Part shown: piece by piece, positions 1 to 8,207 of the stretch
How positions within the stretch are numbered: position 1 is the first letter of the stretch
Layout of the letters: every line of letters begins with the position of its first letter
From: JBCBDX01 sp038529265
GTDB taxonomy: Bacteria; Pseudomonadota; Alphaproteobacteria; Rhizobiales; Rhizobiaceae
Assembly: GCA_038529265.1 (NCBI GenBank)
Contig: JBCBDX010000007.1
Coordinates: 62,001-126,000, forward strand
Direction of reading: 5' to 3'
DNA: 64,000 bases
Notes under the pieces: generated by a model
The model's database searches: none
What the model was told of the DNA's origin: nothing
What the model saw: the letters and a program-made list of their open reading frames with translations, nothing else
Program-made: the position numbers and the translations under genes

Positions 1-397
1 TGGAAGAGCGAACGACGACGGGTTCGTCAGCATCAGCTGGAAACACGGTAATGCGGTCGACTTCGGTTTTAACTTCGTCGAGTTTCTCGATGATATCCTG
101 ACCGGCCAGAAAGCTGACCGTCACCGACGCATTGCCCTCGCGCGCTGTTGCATTGACTTCGTCAATGCCGTCAATCGACGCCAACTGGTCTTCAATCGGA
201 CGGATTACGGACTGGGTTACTTCTTCCGGTGAAGCACCCTGATAGGGAACGCTGATTGACACTGTATCCAAGTCAAACTCGGGGAAAGTCGTTTGCGGCA
301 GACCGATTGCGGTAATGAGCCCACCAAACAGCATAAGCACCATGGTCATGGTTGCCGCGACCGGATGCTCTGCCATCCATTTCAGAGAGCCATTCAT
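1..397 (-). CDS. RND efflux permease, N-terminal part (cut by window start)
   Basis: Inner-membrane, proton-driven RND pump subunit that works with the periplasmic adaptor encoded just upstream. Reading the minus strand from ATG at 397 gives 132 codons: a cytoplasmic start (MNGSLKWMAEHP), a first membrane helix (residues about 14-33), then the porter-domain start with the family hallmarks YQGASPEEV and PIEDQLASIDGI. The rest (about 900 residues in this family) lies outside the window. The adaptor's TGA at 399-401 is one base from this ATG, so the two are very likely translationally coupled. The family is clear; the substrate cannot be told from this fragment. Confidence 0.9.
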   Translation of the reverse strand, partial: MNGSLKWMAEHPVAATMTMVLMLFGGLITAIGLPQTTFPEFDLDTVSISVPYQGASPEEVTQSVIRPIEDQLASIDGIDEVNATAREGNASVTVSFLAGQDIIEKLDEVKTEVDRITVFPADADEPVVVRSS

Positions 398-398
398 A

Positions 399-1598
399 TC
401 AGTTGCTTCCGCCTTGTGTTGCCATTGCAGACTGCTCGGCCAGTTCAATGTTCATACCGTCGGTTGCAGAAGCCAATTGGCTGGTGATGATTTTCGCATC
501 AGTTGCCAGTTCCGGTGCGGTGAAAAAGACGGTCGCACCATCGCGATATTTGACATCAACGTCGACGCTGATCAGCTTGCCATCACTTGCGATCCATATG
601 GTATCTTCAGCGCGCACTGACTGCGACTGCGCAATGAATACTTCTTCGCTGACATTTGCCTCAATGACAGTGTGCACATAGGCGTTTACGAGTGCGGGCA
701 GGGGCGGCAGGCTACCAGTAGTGGGCATCCCGTTTTCTGGCTCGAGCAAACTCAGGACAACGTCAATAGTCCGGGTTTGAGTATCAACTTGGCGATCTAC
801 ATGACCGATACGCGCCGCCCAGCGGTATGTGTGTCCAGCAAAGTCTGTTTCGACAAATGCTTCAGCTTGTGGGGACGCGAAAAGCGCTGGAATGAGCGCT
901 GCCTCGTCGTTTCGCAGCGACACCTCAACTTCCATGTTGGCTGCCGAGTATATCTGCGCGACCGGCGCGCCTTGCGCGATGACAGCGCCCAAATCGGCGT
1001 GCTTTTCCAGCACACTGCCATCAAATGGTGCGGTTACGACAGTATTATCGAGAGCAACTCTCTGCGCATCAAGATTGGCACGCTGACTGCGCAGCGATGC
1101 TTCAATGTCAAGGAGGCTTGTCTCAACTTGATCAAGCTGATCTTGTGAAATTATCCCTCGCTGACGCAGTGTACGCGATCGTTCTAATTGTGTGACAATG
1201 AGTTTTCGCTGAACTTCGGCGCTTTCTATATTGGCTTCAATTTGAGCCAAAGAGGCACGCGCTTGACGGTCATCAAGCCGGAATAGAACATCGCCTTGAG
1301 CAAAGTTGCCTCGATTATCGATGGCGGGATGCAGTTCGACGATCCGGCCGCCGGCCTCCGGCGCAATGTCTAAAGCTTTCTGCGCGCGCAGGAAGCCAGT
1401 GCCAGCTATTGGTATCGGTCCGTCAAGCAAACGAACGTTCTCTGCCTGAACAAGAGGCACTGATGCGGTGACAGGTTGAGCTTCTACAACTTCGCGATTG
1501 GCGCCCAATAATTGAAAGCCGTACCAACCGCCCGCAACGACAGCAATTGCAACAAATAGCCATAAGGCTTCGGATAAAATTCGGAGGAGTGGGCGCAT
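399..1598 (-). CDS. RND efflux periplasmic adaptor (membrane fusion protein, HlyD/AcrA type)
   Basis: Adaptor linking the RND pump to an outer-membrane channel. 399 residues: an N-terminal membrane anchor (residues about 8-32), a lipoyl/barrel-sandwich half (about 67-115, including APEAGGRIVELHPAID), a helical hairpin rich in Gln, Arg and Leu (about 115-185), the second lipoyl half (VVTAPFDGSVLEKHADLGA), then beta-barrel and membrane-proximal domains. A GAGG ribosome site lies about 8 bases before ATG 1598. No lipobox Cys is present, so it is anchored by a helix rather than a lipid. It is the third gene of a minus-strand operon divergent from a TetR repressor, which suggests drug- or solvent-responsive control. 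Confidence 0.9.
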   Translation of the reverse strand: MRPLLRILSEALWLFVAIAVVAGGWYGFQLLGANREVVEAQPVTASVPLVQAENVRLLDGPIPIAGTGFLRAQKALDIAPEAGGRIVELHPAIDNRGNFAQGDVLFRLDDRQARASLAQIEANIESAEVQRKLIVTQLERSRTLRQRGIISQDQLDQVETSLLDIEASLRSQRANLDAQRVALDNTVVTAPFDGSVLEKHADLGAVIAQGAPVAQIYSAANMEVEVSLRNDEAALIPALFASPQAEAFVETDFAGHTYRWAARIGHVDRQVDTQTRTIDVVLSLLEPENGMPTTGSLPPLPALVNAYVHTVIEANVSEEVFIAQSQSVRAEDTIWIASDGKLISVDVDVKYRDGATVFFTAPELATDAKIITSQLASATDGMNIELAEQSAMATQGGSN

Positions 1599-1660
1599 TT
1601 GTTCAGCCTCAATAAAACAAGTGTATGATTTCTACGGTTGGAACGCTGAAAGGATCAGTT

Positions 1661-1918
1661 TTAGTTTTCCGTTGTGAGCGCATGAAATGTCGGCCGTTTC
1701 CCGGTTTCACGCAGGATGACGTTGGAGACCGTGACGGTGGATGTACCCAGTTGACGGGCGATATTTGAAAGCGCGCCATAGTTTGAAGAACGCGCCAGCC
1801 ATGTCTCGATGATGAAATTTACCTCATGAACATGCAAATGGCCGCGCGAGTTCCGGTATGCAGGTTTTGCGACGTCGCTGAAGTCGGGCTTGGTATCGCT
1901 TTTGCGTATGGTGTCCAT
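1661..1918 (-). CDS. Small helix-turn-helix protein of unknown function
   Basis: An 85-residue protein I do not recognise by name. The C-terminal half (residues about 38-78) reads as a helix-turn-helix: a helix ending GALSNIARQLG, a turn, then a recognition-like helix STVTVSNVILRETG. The N-terminal 30 residues are polar and probably disordered. It lies between a small exported protein (7-base gap) and the efflux adaptor (62-base gap) on the same strand, so it is probably co-transcribed. A second, local regulator of the pump is a reasonable guess but is inference only. No strong ribosome site is visible before ATG 1918, which lowers confidence. Confidence 0.55.
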   Translation of the reverse strand: MDTIRKSDTKPDFSDVAKPAYRNSRGHLHVHEVNFIIETWLARSSNYGALSNIARQLGTSTVTVSNVILRETGKRPTFHALTTEN

Positions 1919-1925
1919 AGTCGCA

Positions 1926-2279
1926 CTACTCGATGGTTAGAATTGCGCCGCTGGAGCCTTGAAGCTGATTGGCGTCGATACGAGTGATCGTTTGGCAACG
2001 TGAGACGTCTGACGGGCGGCGAGGCATGTCGATACAGAGCTGATCACTTTCAACCGACCAGCTGCCGGACTGCCGCAATGGCCCCATGCGTCCAGTTGCG
2101 CTCCCATCGCCATTGAGTGTCAGCCTCATTGTCAGGCCAGCTCGTCTTGTTTTCAGTGTTTGGCCGGAAACGGTCTCAGCGATTGCTGGACCCGTTAAGA
2201 CCTCTGCGCTCACCGCGCCGGTCAAAGCCAAACTTGTCATGGTCGAAAAGGTCGCAATGCGGATTAAGGGAGGAATCAT
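1926..2279 (-). CDS. Small exported protein of unknown function
   Basis: Predicted periplasmic protein of about 117 residues from ATG 2279. The signal peptide is MIPPLIRIA followed by a hydrophobic stretch and AVSA, with cleavage near residue 26. The mature part has a pattern of short beta strands (LTMRLTLNGDGSATGRM, GSWSVESDQLCIDM) and two Cys that could form a disulfide. In-frame starts further upstream exist at 2306 (MKLLFGN) and 2345; 2279 and 2306 both give plausible signal peptides and I cannot separate them. It is the first gene of the minus-strand efflux operon. I recognise no named family; the fold looks like a small lipocalin-like or beta-sandwich domain, but that is inference. Confidence 0.6.
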   Translation of the reverse strand: MIPPLIRIATFSTMTSLALTGAVSAEVLTGPAIAETVSGQTLKTRRAGLTMRLTLNGDGSATGRMGPLRQSGSWSVESDQLCIDMPRRPSDVSRCQTITRIDANQLQGSSGAILTIE

Positions 2280-2290
2280 GGGTATATTTC

Positions 2291-2317
2291 CGAACAATAG
2301 TTTCATACGAGTGTTCG
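2291..2317. promoter_or_regulatory. Inverted repeat between efflux operon and tetR-type regulator (candidate operator)
   Basis: CGAACA (2291-2296) is mirrored by TGTTCG (2312-2317), with 15 bases between and half-site centres 21 bases apart, about two helical turns. It lies in the divergent control region next to a minus-strand promoter-like pair: TTGCTT, 16 bases, TATTTT. Spacing and position fit a TetR-family operator overlapping the efflux promoter. The arms are only six bases long, so chance cannot be excluded. Confidence 0.35.
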
Positions 2318-2383
2318 AAAATATGTCATACTTGGCGGAAAGCAAGGGTTTTTTTGTCGCGCAAATGTCGATAGATCATCGGC

Positions 2384-3040
2384 ATGAGTAATGAGGCTGA
2401 CGAACAGCAGATTGAGGGAAGGGCGGACCACACTCGGAAAGCTCTTATTGAAGCTGCCATAAAGCTATTTGGTGATCGTGGGTACGATCACACGTCTGTA
2501 CGTGACCTTGTAAAGGAAGCGGGCACAAATCTTGCTGCGATCAATTATCACTTTGGCGGCAAGGAAGGGCTGCGGCAGGCGACAATCGAGTTCTTGGCCG
2601 AAGACTTCAAACTCCACGGCCCCGGACAAGCCATGGCCGCCATTGATCCTGCAAACATCCGGTCACTGACAAAGGATGATGCGCGTAGAATACTGCGACA
2701 AGTTATGAAGTCAGCTTTTATGCAGGCCGATAAAAGACAGTTCGGAAATAAACATGCGCGCTATGTGCTTAGAGAACTCGTTCAGGGCGGAGCGCTAACT
2801 GAGCACTTCTTTGAAAAGGTGTTCAGCAAACAGTTCGCATTACTACGCGTGTTGGTCGCCCATCTGACCGATGATGATCCGGACAGCGAAACCACACGCG
2901 TGCGTTCGATCTTGATTGTTGCACAGAGCGCCTTTTTGAACTTGGCGCAGCCCTTGGTTTTGTTGGCGCTGGATTGGGAAGACTTTTCGGGAGACAAGGC
3001 CGACATCATTGGTGATAATTTTTGGGTCAATCACGAATAA
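2384..3040 (+). CDS. TetR-family regulator, CecR type
   Basis: 218-residue DNA-binding repressor. The N-terminal TetR helix-turn-helix spans residues about 14-62 and ends with the usual NYHFGGKEGL motif; the C-terminal part fits the CecR/YbiH (DUF1956-like) ligand-binding domain. It is transcribed away from the RND efflux operon, the standard arrangement for a local repressor of that operon. In Enterobacteria CecR controls efflux genes and responds to antibiotics; applying that here is inference. ATG 2384 is the first start and gives a normal family length. Confidence 0.88.
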   Translation: MSNEADEQQIEGRADHTRKALIEAAIKLFGDRGYDHTSVRDLVKEAGTNLAAINYHFGGKEGLRQATIEFLAEDFKLHGPGQAMAAIDPANIRSLTKDDARRILRQVMKSAFMQADKRQFGNKHARYVLRELVQGGALTEHFFEKVFSKQFALLRVLVAHLTDDDPDSETTRVRSILIVAQSAFLNLAQPLVLLALDWEDFSGDKADIIGDNFWVNHE

Positions 3041-3090
3041 ATTGGTCTCAAAGTCGCATTGTCCGCGAGCTTTTTAACCAGCAACTGACT

Positions 3091-3723
3091 TTAGGAGAGT
3101 GTCATGTCCGCGGGCGCACTGTTGGCAGTAACCAACAATGCATTGGGTATGTCATTGGACATGACACGCGCTTGCGCGGCCTCTTCCGACAGCCCGTTTT
3201 CCAGCCAGCGTTGAACAAGACGCTTATCCAGATGCTCGGTATCAACATCAAGCCTAACGGATAGATCAAAATAATCCCGCAAATGTAGCCAAGGCTGCTG
3301 CCTGAGAAGCAAGTAGTTGCCTTCCATGACAATGATTGGACAGCTGGCTGGCACGTGACGTGCGCTGGCTATGGCCAAGTCACGCTGTCGATCAAAGACC
3401 GGCACATAGATGTCCTCCGACGCTCCTCTCAAACGCTCGGTGCAGGCAATCAGGCCAGAGACGTCAAATGTTTCCGGCGCACCTTTGCGCCCGAGCAAGC
3501 CGCGCTCCTCAAGAATGGCATTATCCAGATGAAAACCGTCCATTGGTACCAAGCAGGCTGTATTCGTGGCGCTGACGTTCAGCGCGTTAACAACGCCTTC
3601 AGCCAGCGTCGACTTGCCTGAAGCTGGTGCACCGGCGATAGCAATGATCATGCGTTTTCTGGCCGGTGTTTGTTCAATGGCGCCAAGCACCGACTGAATG
3701 TGATTTGCGTCAGCCTCAGACAC
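3091..3723 (-). CDS. frcK: Fructose-locus kinase FrcK (P-loop kinase, uridine-kinase/PanK-like)
   Basis: 210-residue cytoplasmic kinase with Walker A GAPASGKST (residues about 31-39), a substrate-loop region MDGFHLDNAILEERG, and the hydrophobic strand IIVMEGNYLLL typical of the uridine/phosphoribulo-kinase superfamily. It is the last gene after the binding protein, permease and ATPase of a fructose-type ABC importer, which matches frcBCAK of Sinorhizobium meliloti. FrcK is thought to act on the imported sugar, but its exact substrate is not settled, so the assignment rests on synteny plus family. There is a 44-base gap to frcA. Starting at ATG 3723 places the P-loop at the usual distance. Confidence 0.85.
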   Translation of the reverse strand: MSEADANHIQSVLGAIEQTPARKRMIIAIAGAPASGKSTLAEGVVNALNVSATNTACLVPMDGFHLDNAILEERGLLGRKGAPETFDVSGLIACTERLRGASEDIYVPVFDRQRDLAIASARHVPASCPIIVMEGNYLLLRQQPWLHLRDYFDLSVRLDVDTEHLDKRLVQRWLENGLSEEAAQARVMSNDIPNALLVTANSAPADMTLS

Positions 3724-3767
3724 TATCTTTACTCAAATGACCAATGTTTTGGTCTGCATCACTAGCT

Positions 3768-4556
3768 TCATGCTGCTTCCGACACATGATCGGGTTCTTT
3801 GGCTCCGGTCATAAATGCAACGGCATCGGACATCGAATAGTCTTTGGGGTTAATCGTCGTCAGGCGTTTCCCGAGACGATGGATATGAATACGGTCGGCC
3901 ACCTCAAAAACATGTGGCATATTGTGCGAGATCAGGATGATCGGAATACCACGCGCTTTCACATCAAGGATGAGCTCCAGCACGCGCCGGCTTTCTTTAA
4001 CGCCAAGTGCCGCAGTTGGTTCGTCCATTATGATGAACTTTGTCGCAAAGGCCGCCGCCCGAGCCACCGCAACACCTTGGCGCTGACCGCCCGAAAGCGT
4101 TTCCACCGCTTGCGTAATCGATTGAACGGTCATCAAGCCAAGTTCTGTCAGCTTATCGCGGGCAAACTTTTCCATGGCCGGTCTATCAAGTTGCCGAAGA
4201 TACTTACCCATGAAGCCTTTTTTGCGCAGCTCGCGCCCCATGAACATATTGTCCGCAATGGATAGAGCAGGGGACATGGCAAGGGTCTGATAGACGATTT
4301 CAATACCCATGTTACGCGCATCCATCGGTGAGTTGAACTTCACCGGTTTGCCTTCGATCAGGATTTCGCCCTCGTCGGGAATGTTGGCGCCACAAATGGC
4401 TTTGACGATTGATGTTTTGCCTGCGCCATTGTCTCCAATGACGGCAAGGATCTCCCCCTGGCGAAGCTCGAAATCCGAGTGGTCTATGGCTGTCACGTGG
4501 CCGTAGCGCTTTACCAGCCCCCGCGCTTCAACAACCGGCGTATTGTCCGACATCAT
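3768..4556 (-). CDS. frcA: Fructose ABC importer ATPase FrcA
   Basis: 262-residue single-domain ABC ATPase that powers sugar uptake through FrcC. Visible motifs are Walker A GDNGAGKTS (residues about 42-50), the signature LSGGQRQGV, Walker B FIIMDEPTAALG, and the switch His in ILISHNM. Unlike RbsA/XylG it has only one nucleotide-binding domain, as in S. meliloti FrcA, so it should act as a homodimer. Its ATG overlaps the last bases of frcC (4553-4556), indicating translational coupling. The context gives fructose, possibly also ribose and mannose as reported for the S. meliloti system. Confidence 0.92.
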   Translation of the reverse strand: MMSDNTPVVEARGLVKRYGHVTAIDHSDFELRQGEILAVIGDNGAGKTSIVKAICGANIPDEGEILIEGKPVKFNSPMDARNMGIEIVYQTLAMSPALSIADNMFMGRELRKKGFMGKYLRQLDRPAMEKFARDKLTELGLMTVQSITQAVETLSGGQRQGVAVARAAAFATKFIIMDEPTAALGVKESRRVLELILDVKARGIPIILISHNMPHVFEVADRIHIHRLGKRLTTINPKDYSMSDAVAFMTGAKEPDHVSEAA

Positions 4557-5623
4557 GACGATACCTTTCTAATCCACTGGTCGACCGCGACAGCGGCAAT
4601 AATGAGTAGACCGATAAGAAGGAACGTCCACTGTGCATCTGCGCCAAGTAAACGTAGGCCCAAGGTGAAAACACCAACAATCAAGGCGCCAAAAAGGGCG
4701 CCTAGGATCGAGCCACGGCCACCAAATAGCGAAATGCCACCGATCACCACCGCTGTGATGCTCTCAATGTTGGCCAATTGACCAACGGTCGGCGATATCG
4801 AGCCGATCCGACCGACCATGGCCCAACCGGCGACCGCACAAATGAGGCCGGAGAGGAGGTACACTGACATTAGTGTGCCCTTGACGTTAACGCCTGATAG
4901 CTCTGCAGCTTCGGGGTCATCGCCAACCGCATAGACGTGTCGGCCCCAGGCCGTCTGCTTTAGCGCGTAGGCTAGCGTGAAAATTAGCACGAGCATGAAT
5001 ATCACGCCGAGCGTCAGTGTTGCTCCACCGATTTGAAATTTTGTGCCGAAAACCTGAAGCAGTGGTGCCACTTCCTCGATGTCTGCGCTCCTGATGGTTT
5101 CGTTGGCTGAATAGAGGAAGTTTGAAGCCAGCACGATCTGCCATGTTCCCAAAGTCACGATGAATGGCGGAAGCTTCATGTATGCCACAAGCCAGCCGTT
5201 CAGGAGACCACACGCCATGCCGACACAAAGTCCGCAAAGGATCGCGATTTCAGGTGGAAACCCATATCGAAAAACAAACTGTCCCATAACGACTGATGAC
5301 AGGACCATGATGGCACCCACACTCAAGTCGATGCCAGCGGTCAAAATGACAAGACTTTGAGCTGCCGCGACAATGCCGACGATCTGCACCTGTTGCAGAA
5401 TGAGTGTCATGGCAAAGGGTGAAAAAAAACGCTGGCCGATTAGCATGCCAAAAATAATGATCGACGTAACAAGAACGATCAGCGGCACCATGGCCGGATT
5501 GACGTGGAGCAAGTGCTGCAGCCTTCCGATCAATCCTTTTCGGTTGTCCTCAAATTGGGCAACGGCATCCGCTGCACCTTCAAGGCCCTGTTCATAATCC
5601 TTCACCGGTTGCGGTGTCGACAT
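4553..5623 (-). CDS. frcC: Fructose ABC importer permease FrcC
   Basis: 356-residue inner-membrane permease of the RbsC/BPD_transp_2 family. A polar N-terminal tail of about 50 residues is followed by eight or more hydrophobic helices. Family landmarks are LVILTAGIDLSVGAIM (residues about 91-106), PPFIVTLGTW, and the cytoplasmic coupling segment GDDPEAAELSGVNV. It forms the channel for the sugar delivered by FrcB and couples to the FrcA dimer. It sits third from the 3' end of the frcBCAK operon, 144 bases after frcB. Confidence 0.92.
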   Translation of the reverse strand: MSTPQPVKDYEQGLEGAADAVAQFEDNRKGLIGRLQHLLHVNPAMVPLIVLVTSIIIFGMLIGQRFFSPFAMTLILQQVQIVGIVAAAQSLVILTAGIDLSVGAIMVLSSVVMGQFVFRYGFPPEIAILCGLCVGMACGLLNGWLVAYMKLPPFIVTLGTWQIVLASNFLYSANETIRSADIEEVAPLLQVFGTKFQIGGATLTLGVIFMLVLIFTLAYALKQTAWGRHVYAVGDDPEAAELSGVNVKGTLMSVYLLSGLICAVAGWAMVGRIGSISPTVGQLANIESITAVVIGGISLFGGRGSILGALFGALIVGVFTLGLRLLGADAQWTFLLIGLLIIAAVAVDQWIRKVSS

Positions 5624-5767
5624 GGTGTCCTCCCAGAACGCCCGTAAGGGTCTGTCGCGCCTTCACGTTTTGGCAGAGCATCGCATGCCTGCGGTGCCTG
5701 TCAAATCTGCTCAAGTGTTGAAACCTGAGCAGGAGAGCGCCATCGGCGCCCTCCGTTTCTTGGCATT

Positions 5768-6796
5768 TTAGCCCCAGCAGAGCTCAAGGCCTTCTGCCGA
5801 TGAAATCGACGGAACACCCTCAACTGGATTGTCGGTCACCAACGCAACACCGGTATCAAAGAAGTCTTTGCCTGGTGAGTTTTCGGGCTTGGAGCCATCG
5901 GCAGCCCAGGCTGCCACAGCTTCAACACCCAGCGAAGCCATCAGTAGCGGATACTGTTGTGATGTTGCGCCAAGTTCGCCATCGGCAACAGCCTGAACGC
6001 CAGGGCAACCGCCGTCTACAGAAACGACGATAACATCTTCTGTTTTGCCAAAGTCTTTGAGCGTCTCATAAGCACCCGCAGCAGCCGGCTCATTAATAGT
6101 GTAAAGAACGTTCGTGCCATCATCCATTGTCAGAAGGTTTTCCATGGACTTGCGTCCGCCTTCTTCGTTGGCGTTTGTGACTTCGTTGTTCACGATGCGC
6201 GCATCACTCTCATCACCCCATTTGTTGGGATCTCCAAGGTCAATACCGAACCCGGTCAGAAAGCCTTGGTTACGCAACACGCCGACGGTAGGCTGCGACA
6301 CGTTGATGTTCATCATGCCGATTTTTGCTGTTGATGTGTCACCATAGGTGCCCGCGGCCCACTTACCGATGAGTTCACCTGCAAGGAAATTGTCTGTCGC
6401 GAAAGTTGCATCAGCTGCATCAATCGGTGTGAGTGGTGTGTCAAGTGCGATAACGAGAAGACCAGCGTCGCGTGCTTGCCGGACCGCAGGCACAATGGAT
6501 GACGTGTCTGATGCTGTCAGTAGAATACCCTTTGCACCATCAAGAATACAGGTCTCAATCGCTTGAACCTGTGTTTCATGGTCGCCGTCGATCTTGCCAG
6601 CAAATGACTTCAGCGTCATCCCGAGCTCTTCAGCTTTGGCTTCAGCGCCTTCCTTCATTTTCACAAAGAACGGGTTCGTATCAGTTTTGGTGATCAAACA
6701 AACTGTTGTGCTGTGGCCGCCTGCATGGGCTGTGGTGAGCGAAAGCGCAGACGCAAAAAGGGCGCCCGCCGCAACGGCGAGAATTGGTTTTTTCAT
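5768..6796 (-). CDS. frcB: Fructose-binding periplasmic protein FrcB
   Basis: 342-residue periplasmic type-1 sugar-binding protein (RbsB family) with a Sec signal peptide (residues 1-25, ending TTAHA). The mature protein begins with the VCLITKTDTNPFFVKMKEGA strand and first helix, followed by the hinge and ligand segments TASDTSS, ALDTPLTP and VSVDGG. A strong GGGAGGA ribosome site precedes ATG 6796. It is first in the frcBCAK operon and faces frcR across a 154-base control region with a palindrome, so expression is probably repressed by FrcR until sugar is present. Confidence 0.92.
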   Translation of the reverse strand: MKKPILAVAAGALFASALSLTTAHAGGHSTTVCLITKTDTNPFFVKMKEGAEAKAEELGMTLKSFAGKIDGDHETQVQAIETCILDGAKGILLTASDTSSIVPAVRQARDAGLLVIALDTPLTPIDAADATFATDNFLAGELIGKWAAGTYGDTSTAKIGMMNINVSQPTVGVLRNQGFLTGFGIDLGDPNKWGDESDARIVNNEVTNANEEGGRKSMENLLTMDDGTNVLYTINEPAAAGAYETLKDFGKTEDVIVVSVDGGCPGVQAVADGELGATSQQYPLLMASLGVEAVAAWAADGSKPENSPGKDFFDTGVALVTDNPVEGVPSISSAEGLELCWG

Positions 6797-6887
6797 GAAT
6801 TCCTCCCAGTGGCCCGAAGGCCATTAATTTGGCCACCGCTAATGGTGGTTGGCAGCAGGAGACCTTAATTAGGGAAGGCTGTCAATA

Positions 6888-6908
6888 AATAAATCAACTT
6901 GATTTATT
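6888..6908. promoter_or_regulatory. Perfect palindrome, probable FrcR operator
   Basis: AATAAATCAA (6888-6897), one C, then the exact reverse complement TTGATTTATT (6899-6908): a 21-base operator-like palindrome with 10-base perfect arms. It lies between the divergent frcB and frcR genes, where a ROK-family repressor would act on both promoters. A second, weaker repeat (CCACC and GGTGG at 6833-6848) lies closer to frcB. The palindrome itself is directly visible; assignment to FrcR is inference. Confidence 0.7.
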
Positions 6909-6950
6909 AAATCGCTGTGCGAAGCTGGCGCGTATCGGGAGGAGACGCTT

Positions 6951-8177
6951 GTGTCCGCAAATCACAGCGCTGCGCAGGACAGCCAGCGCTTTGTAAAATT
7001 GCCGGTTGGAGCCAATCAGAGTGGCGTTCGCGCGCACAATGAAAGGCTGGTTTTGTCGCAATTGCGGATGAGGGGTTCGCTTTCAAAGGCCGAGATCGCG
7101 CGCGTTACGGGCCTGTCCGCTCAGACGATTTCTGTCATTGTTCGCAACCTGGAAGCTGAAGAGCTTATCAAGCGGCAAAATGTAACCCGCGGCCGCGTGG
7201 GACAGCCATCGACACCAATGGCATTGAACCCAGACGGAGCGTTTTCAATAGGGCTTCGAATTGGCCGCCGATCTGCCGATCTGGCGCTAATGAACCTTGT
7301 TGGGGATCTCCGCCAAATCATCAAGATCACATACGCTTATCCGACCCCTTCACACATACTCTCTTTTCTCGATGATCAACTCGTTAGGTTATTGTCCATG
7401 GTCGACAAAAGCAGAGTGTTGGGGATTGGCATTGCCGCGCCGTTCGAACTCTACAATTGGTTGGACCGTCTCGGCGCACCGCAGGACCAGATGGCGGCAT
7501 GGCGCAATTATGATTTGGCTGCGGACGTTTCTGCGCACACCGGCCTATCGACCATCCTGGTCAATGACGCGACTTGTGCCTGCGTCGCCGAACACGCAAG
7601 CGGCGGCGGTCTCACTTACGATGATTTCGCATACTTCTTTATCGGTTCATTTGTCGGTGGTGGCATTGTCATGAACGGCAAGGTTCAAACTGGTCCTACC
7701 GGCAATGCCGGCGCATTTGGTCCTTTGCCCTCGGCCACCAAAGCCGATCCGGAAGCGCAGCTGATCGACACCGCATCTTTGTATTTTCTGGAAGCTGATA
7801 TTGCCGCTTCCGGCATGGACCCTTTAAAGATGTGGGAGCAGACAGACAATTGGGACCTGTATGAGCCCCTTGTTTCCGGATGGATTGCGCGTACTGCACC
7901 CGCTATTGCGCGCGCTGCGCTCACAGTGTGCACCGTCATTGACTTCCCGATTGTGATCATTGATGGCGCTTTTCCAAACTCGGTAAGAGCGGATCTGACA
8001 AACAGTGTTCGACGGGCAATAGATCACTTAAATTCCGATGGCATCGTCGTACCGGAAATTGTTGAAGGTGAGGCAGGTGCTGACGCACGGATCGCCGGAG
8101 CGGCCCGCCTGCCGATTAACAGTCGCTTTTTTGTCGATCATGTGCGTGCAGGCGCGGGAAACGTACTTTTAGCCTAG
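6951..8177 (+). CDS. frcR: ROK-family transcriptional regulator FrcR
   Basis: 408-residue regulator starting at GTG 6951 after GGGAGGAG. A winged helix-turn-helix (residues about 29-75: GSLSKAEIARVTGLSAQTIS) is followed by a ROK sugar-kinase-like domain. The glycine-rich signature GNAGAFGPLP is present, but the Cys cluster (CxCGxxGC) that binds zinc in active ROK kinases is absent, and the phosphate-1 motif has diverged. It should therefore sense sugar rather than phosphorylate it. Divergent orientation to frcB with a palindrome between them matches frcR in rhizobia. Confidence 0.87.
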   Translation: MSANHSAAQDSQRFVKLPVGANQSGVRAHNERLVLSQLRMRGSLSKAEIARVTGLSAQTISVIVRNLEAEELIKRQNVTRGRVGQPSTPMALNPDGAFSIGLRIGRRSADLALMNLVGDLRQIIKITYAYPTPSHILSFLDDQLVRLLSMVDKSRVLGIGIAAPFELYNWLDRLGAPQDQMAAWRNYDLAADVSAHTGLSTILVNDATCACVAEHASGGGLTYDDFAYFFIGSFVGGGIVMNGKVQTGPTGNAGAFGPLPSATKADPEAQLIDTASLYFLEADIAASGMDPLKMWEQTDNWDLYEPLVSGWIARTAPAIARAALTVCTVIDFPIVIIDGAFPNSVRADLTNSVRRAIDHLNSDGIVVPEIVEGEAGADARIAGAARLPINSRFFVDHVRAGAGNVLLA

Positions 8178-8207
8178 CGATAGAGCTTAACTCAGCCCTA
8201 GAATGAT

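Noticed and set aside
672..1148. Long plus-strand reading frame opposite the efflux adaptor
   Set aside because: It mirrors the adaptor gene on the other strand, has no ribosome site and no domain; the adaptor is clearly the real gene.
3091..3723. Uridine kinase or pantothenate kinase
   Set aside because: The P-loop family is shared, but the gene closes a frcBCAK operon, so the fructose-locus kinase call is favoured; its substrate stays open.
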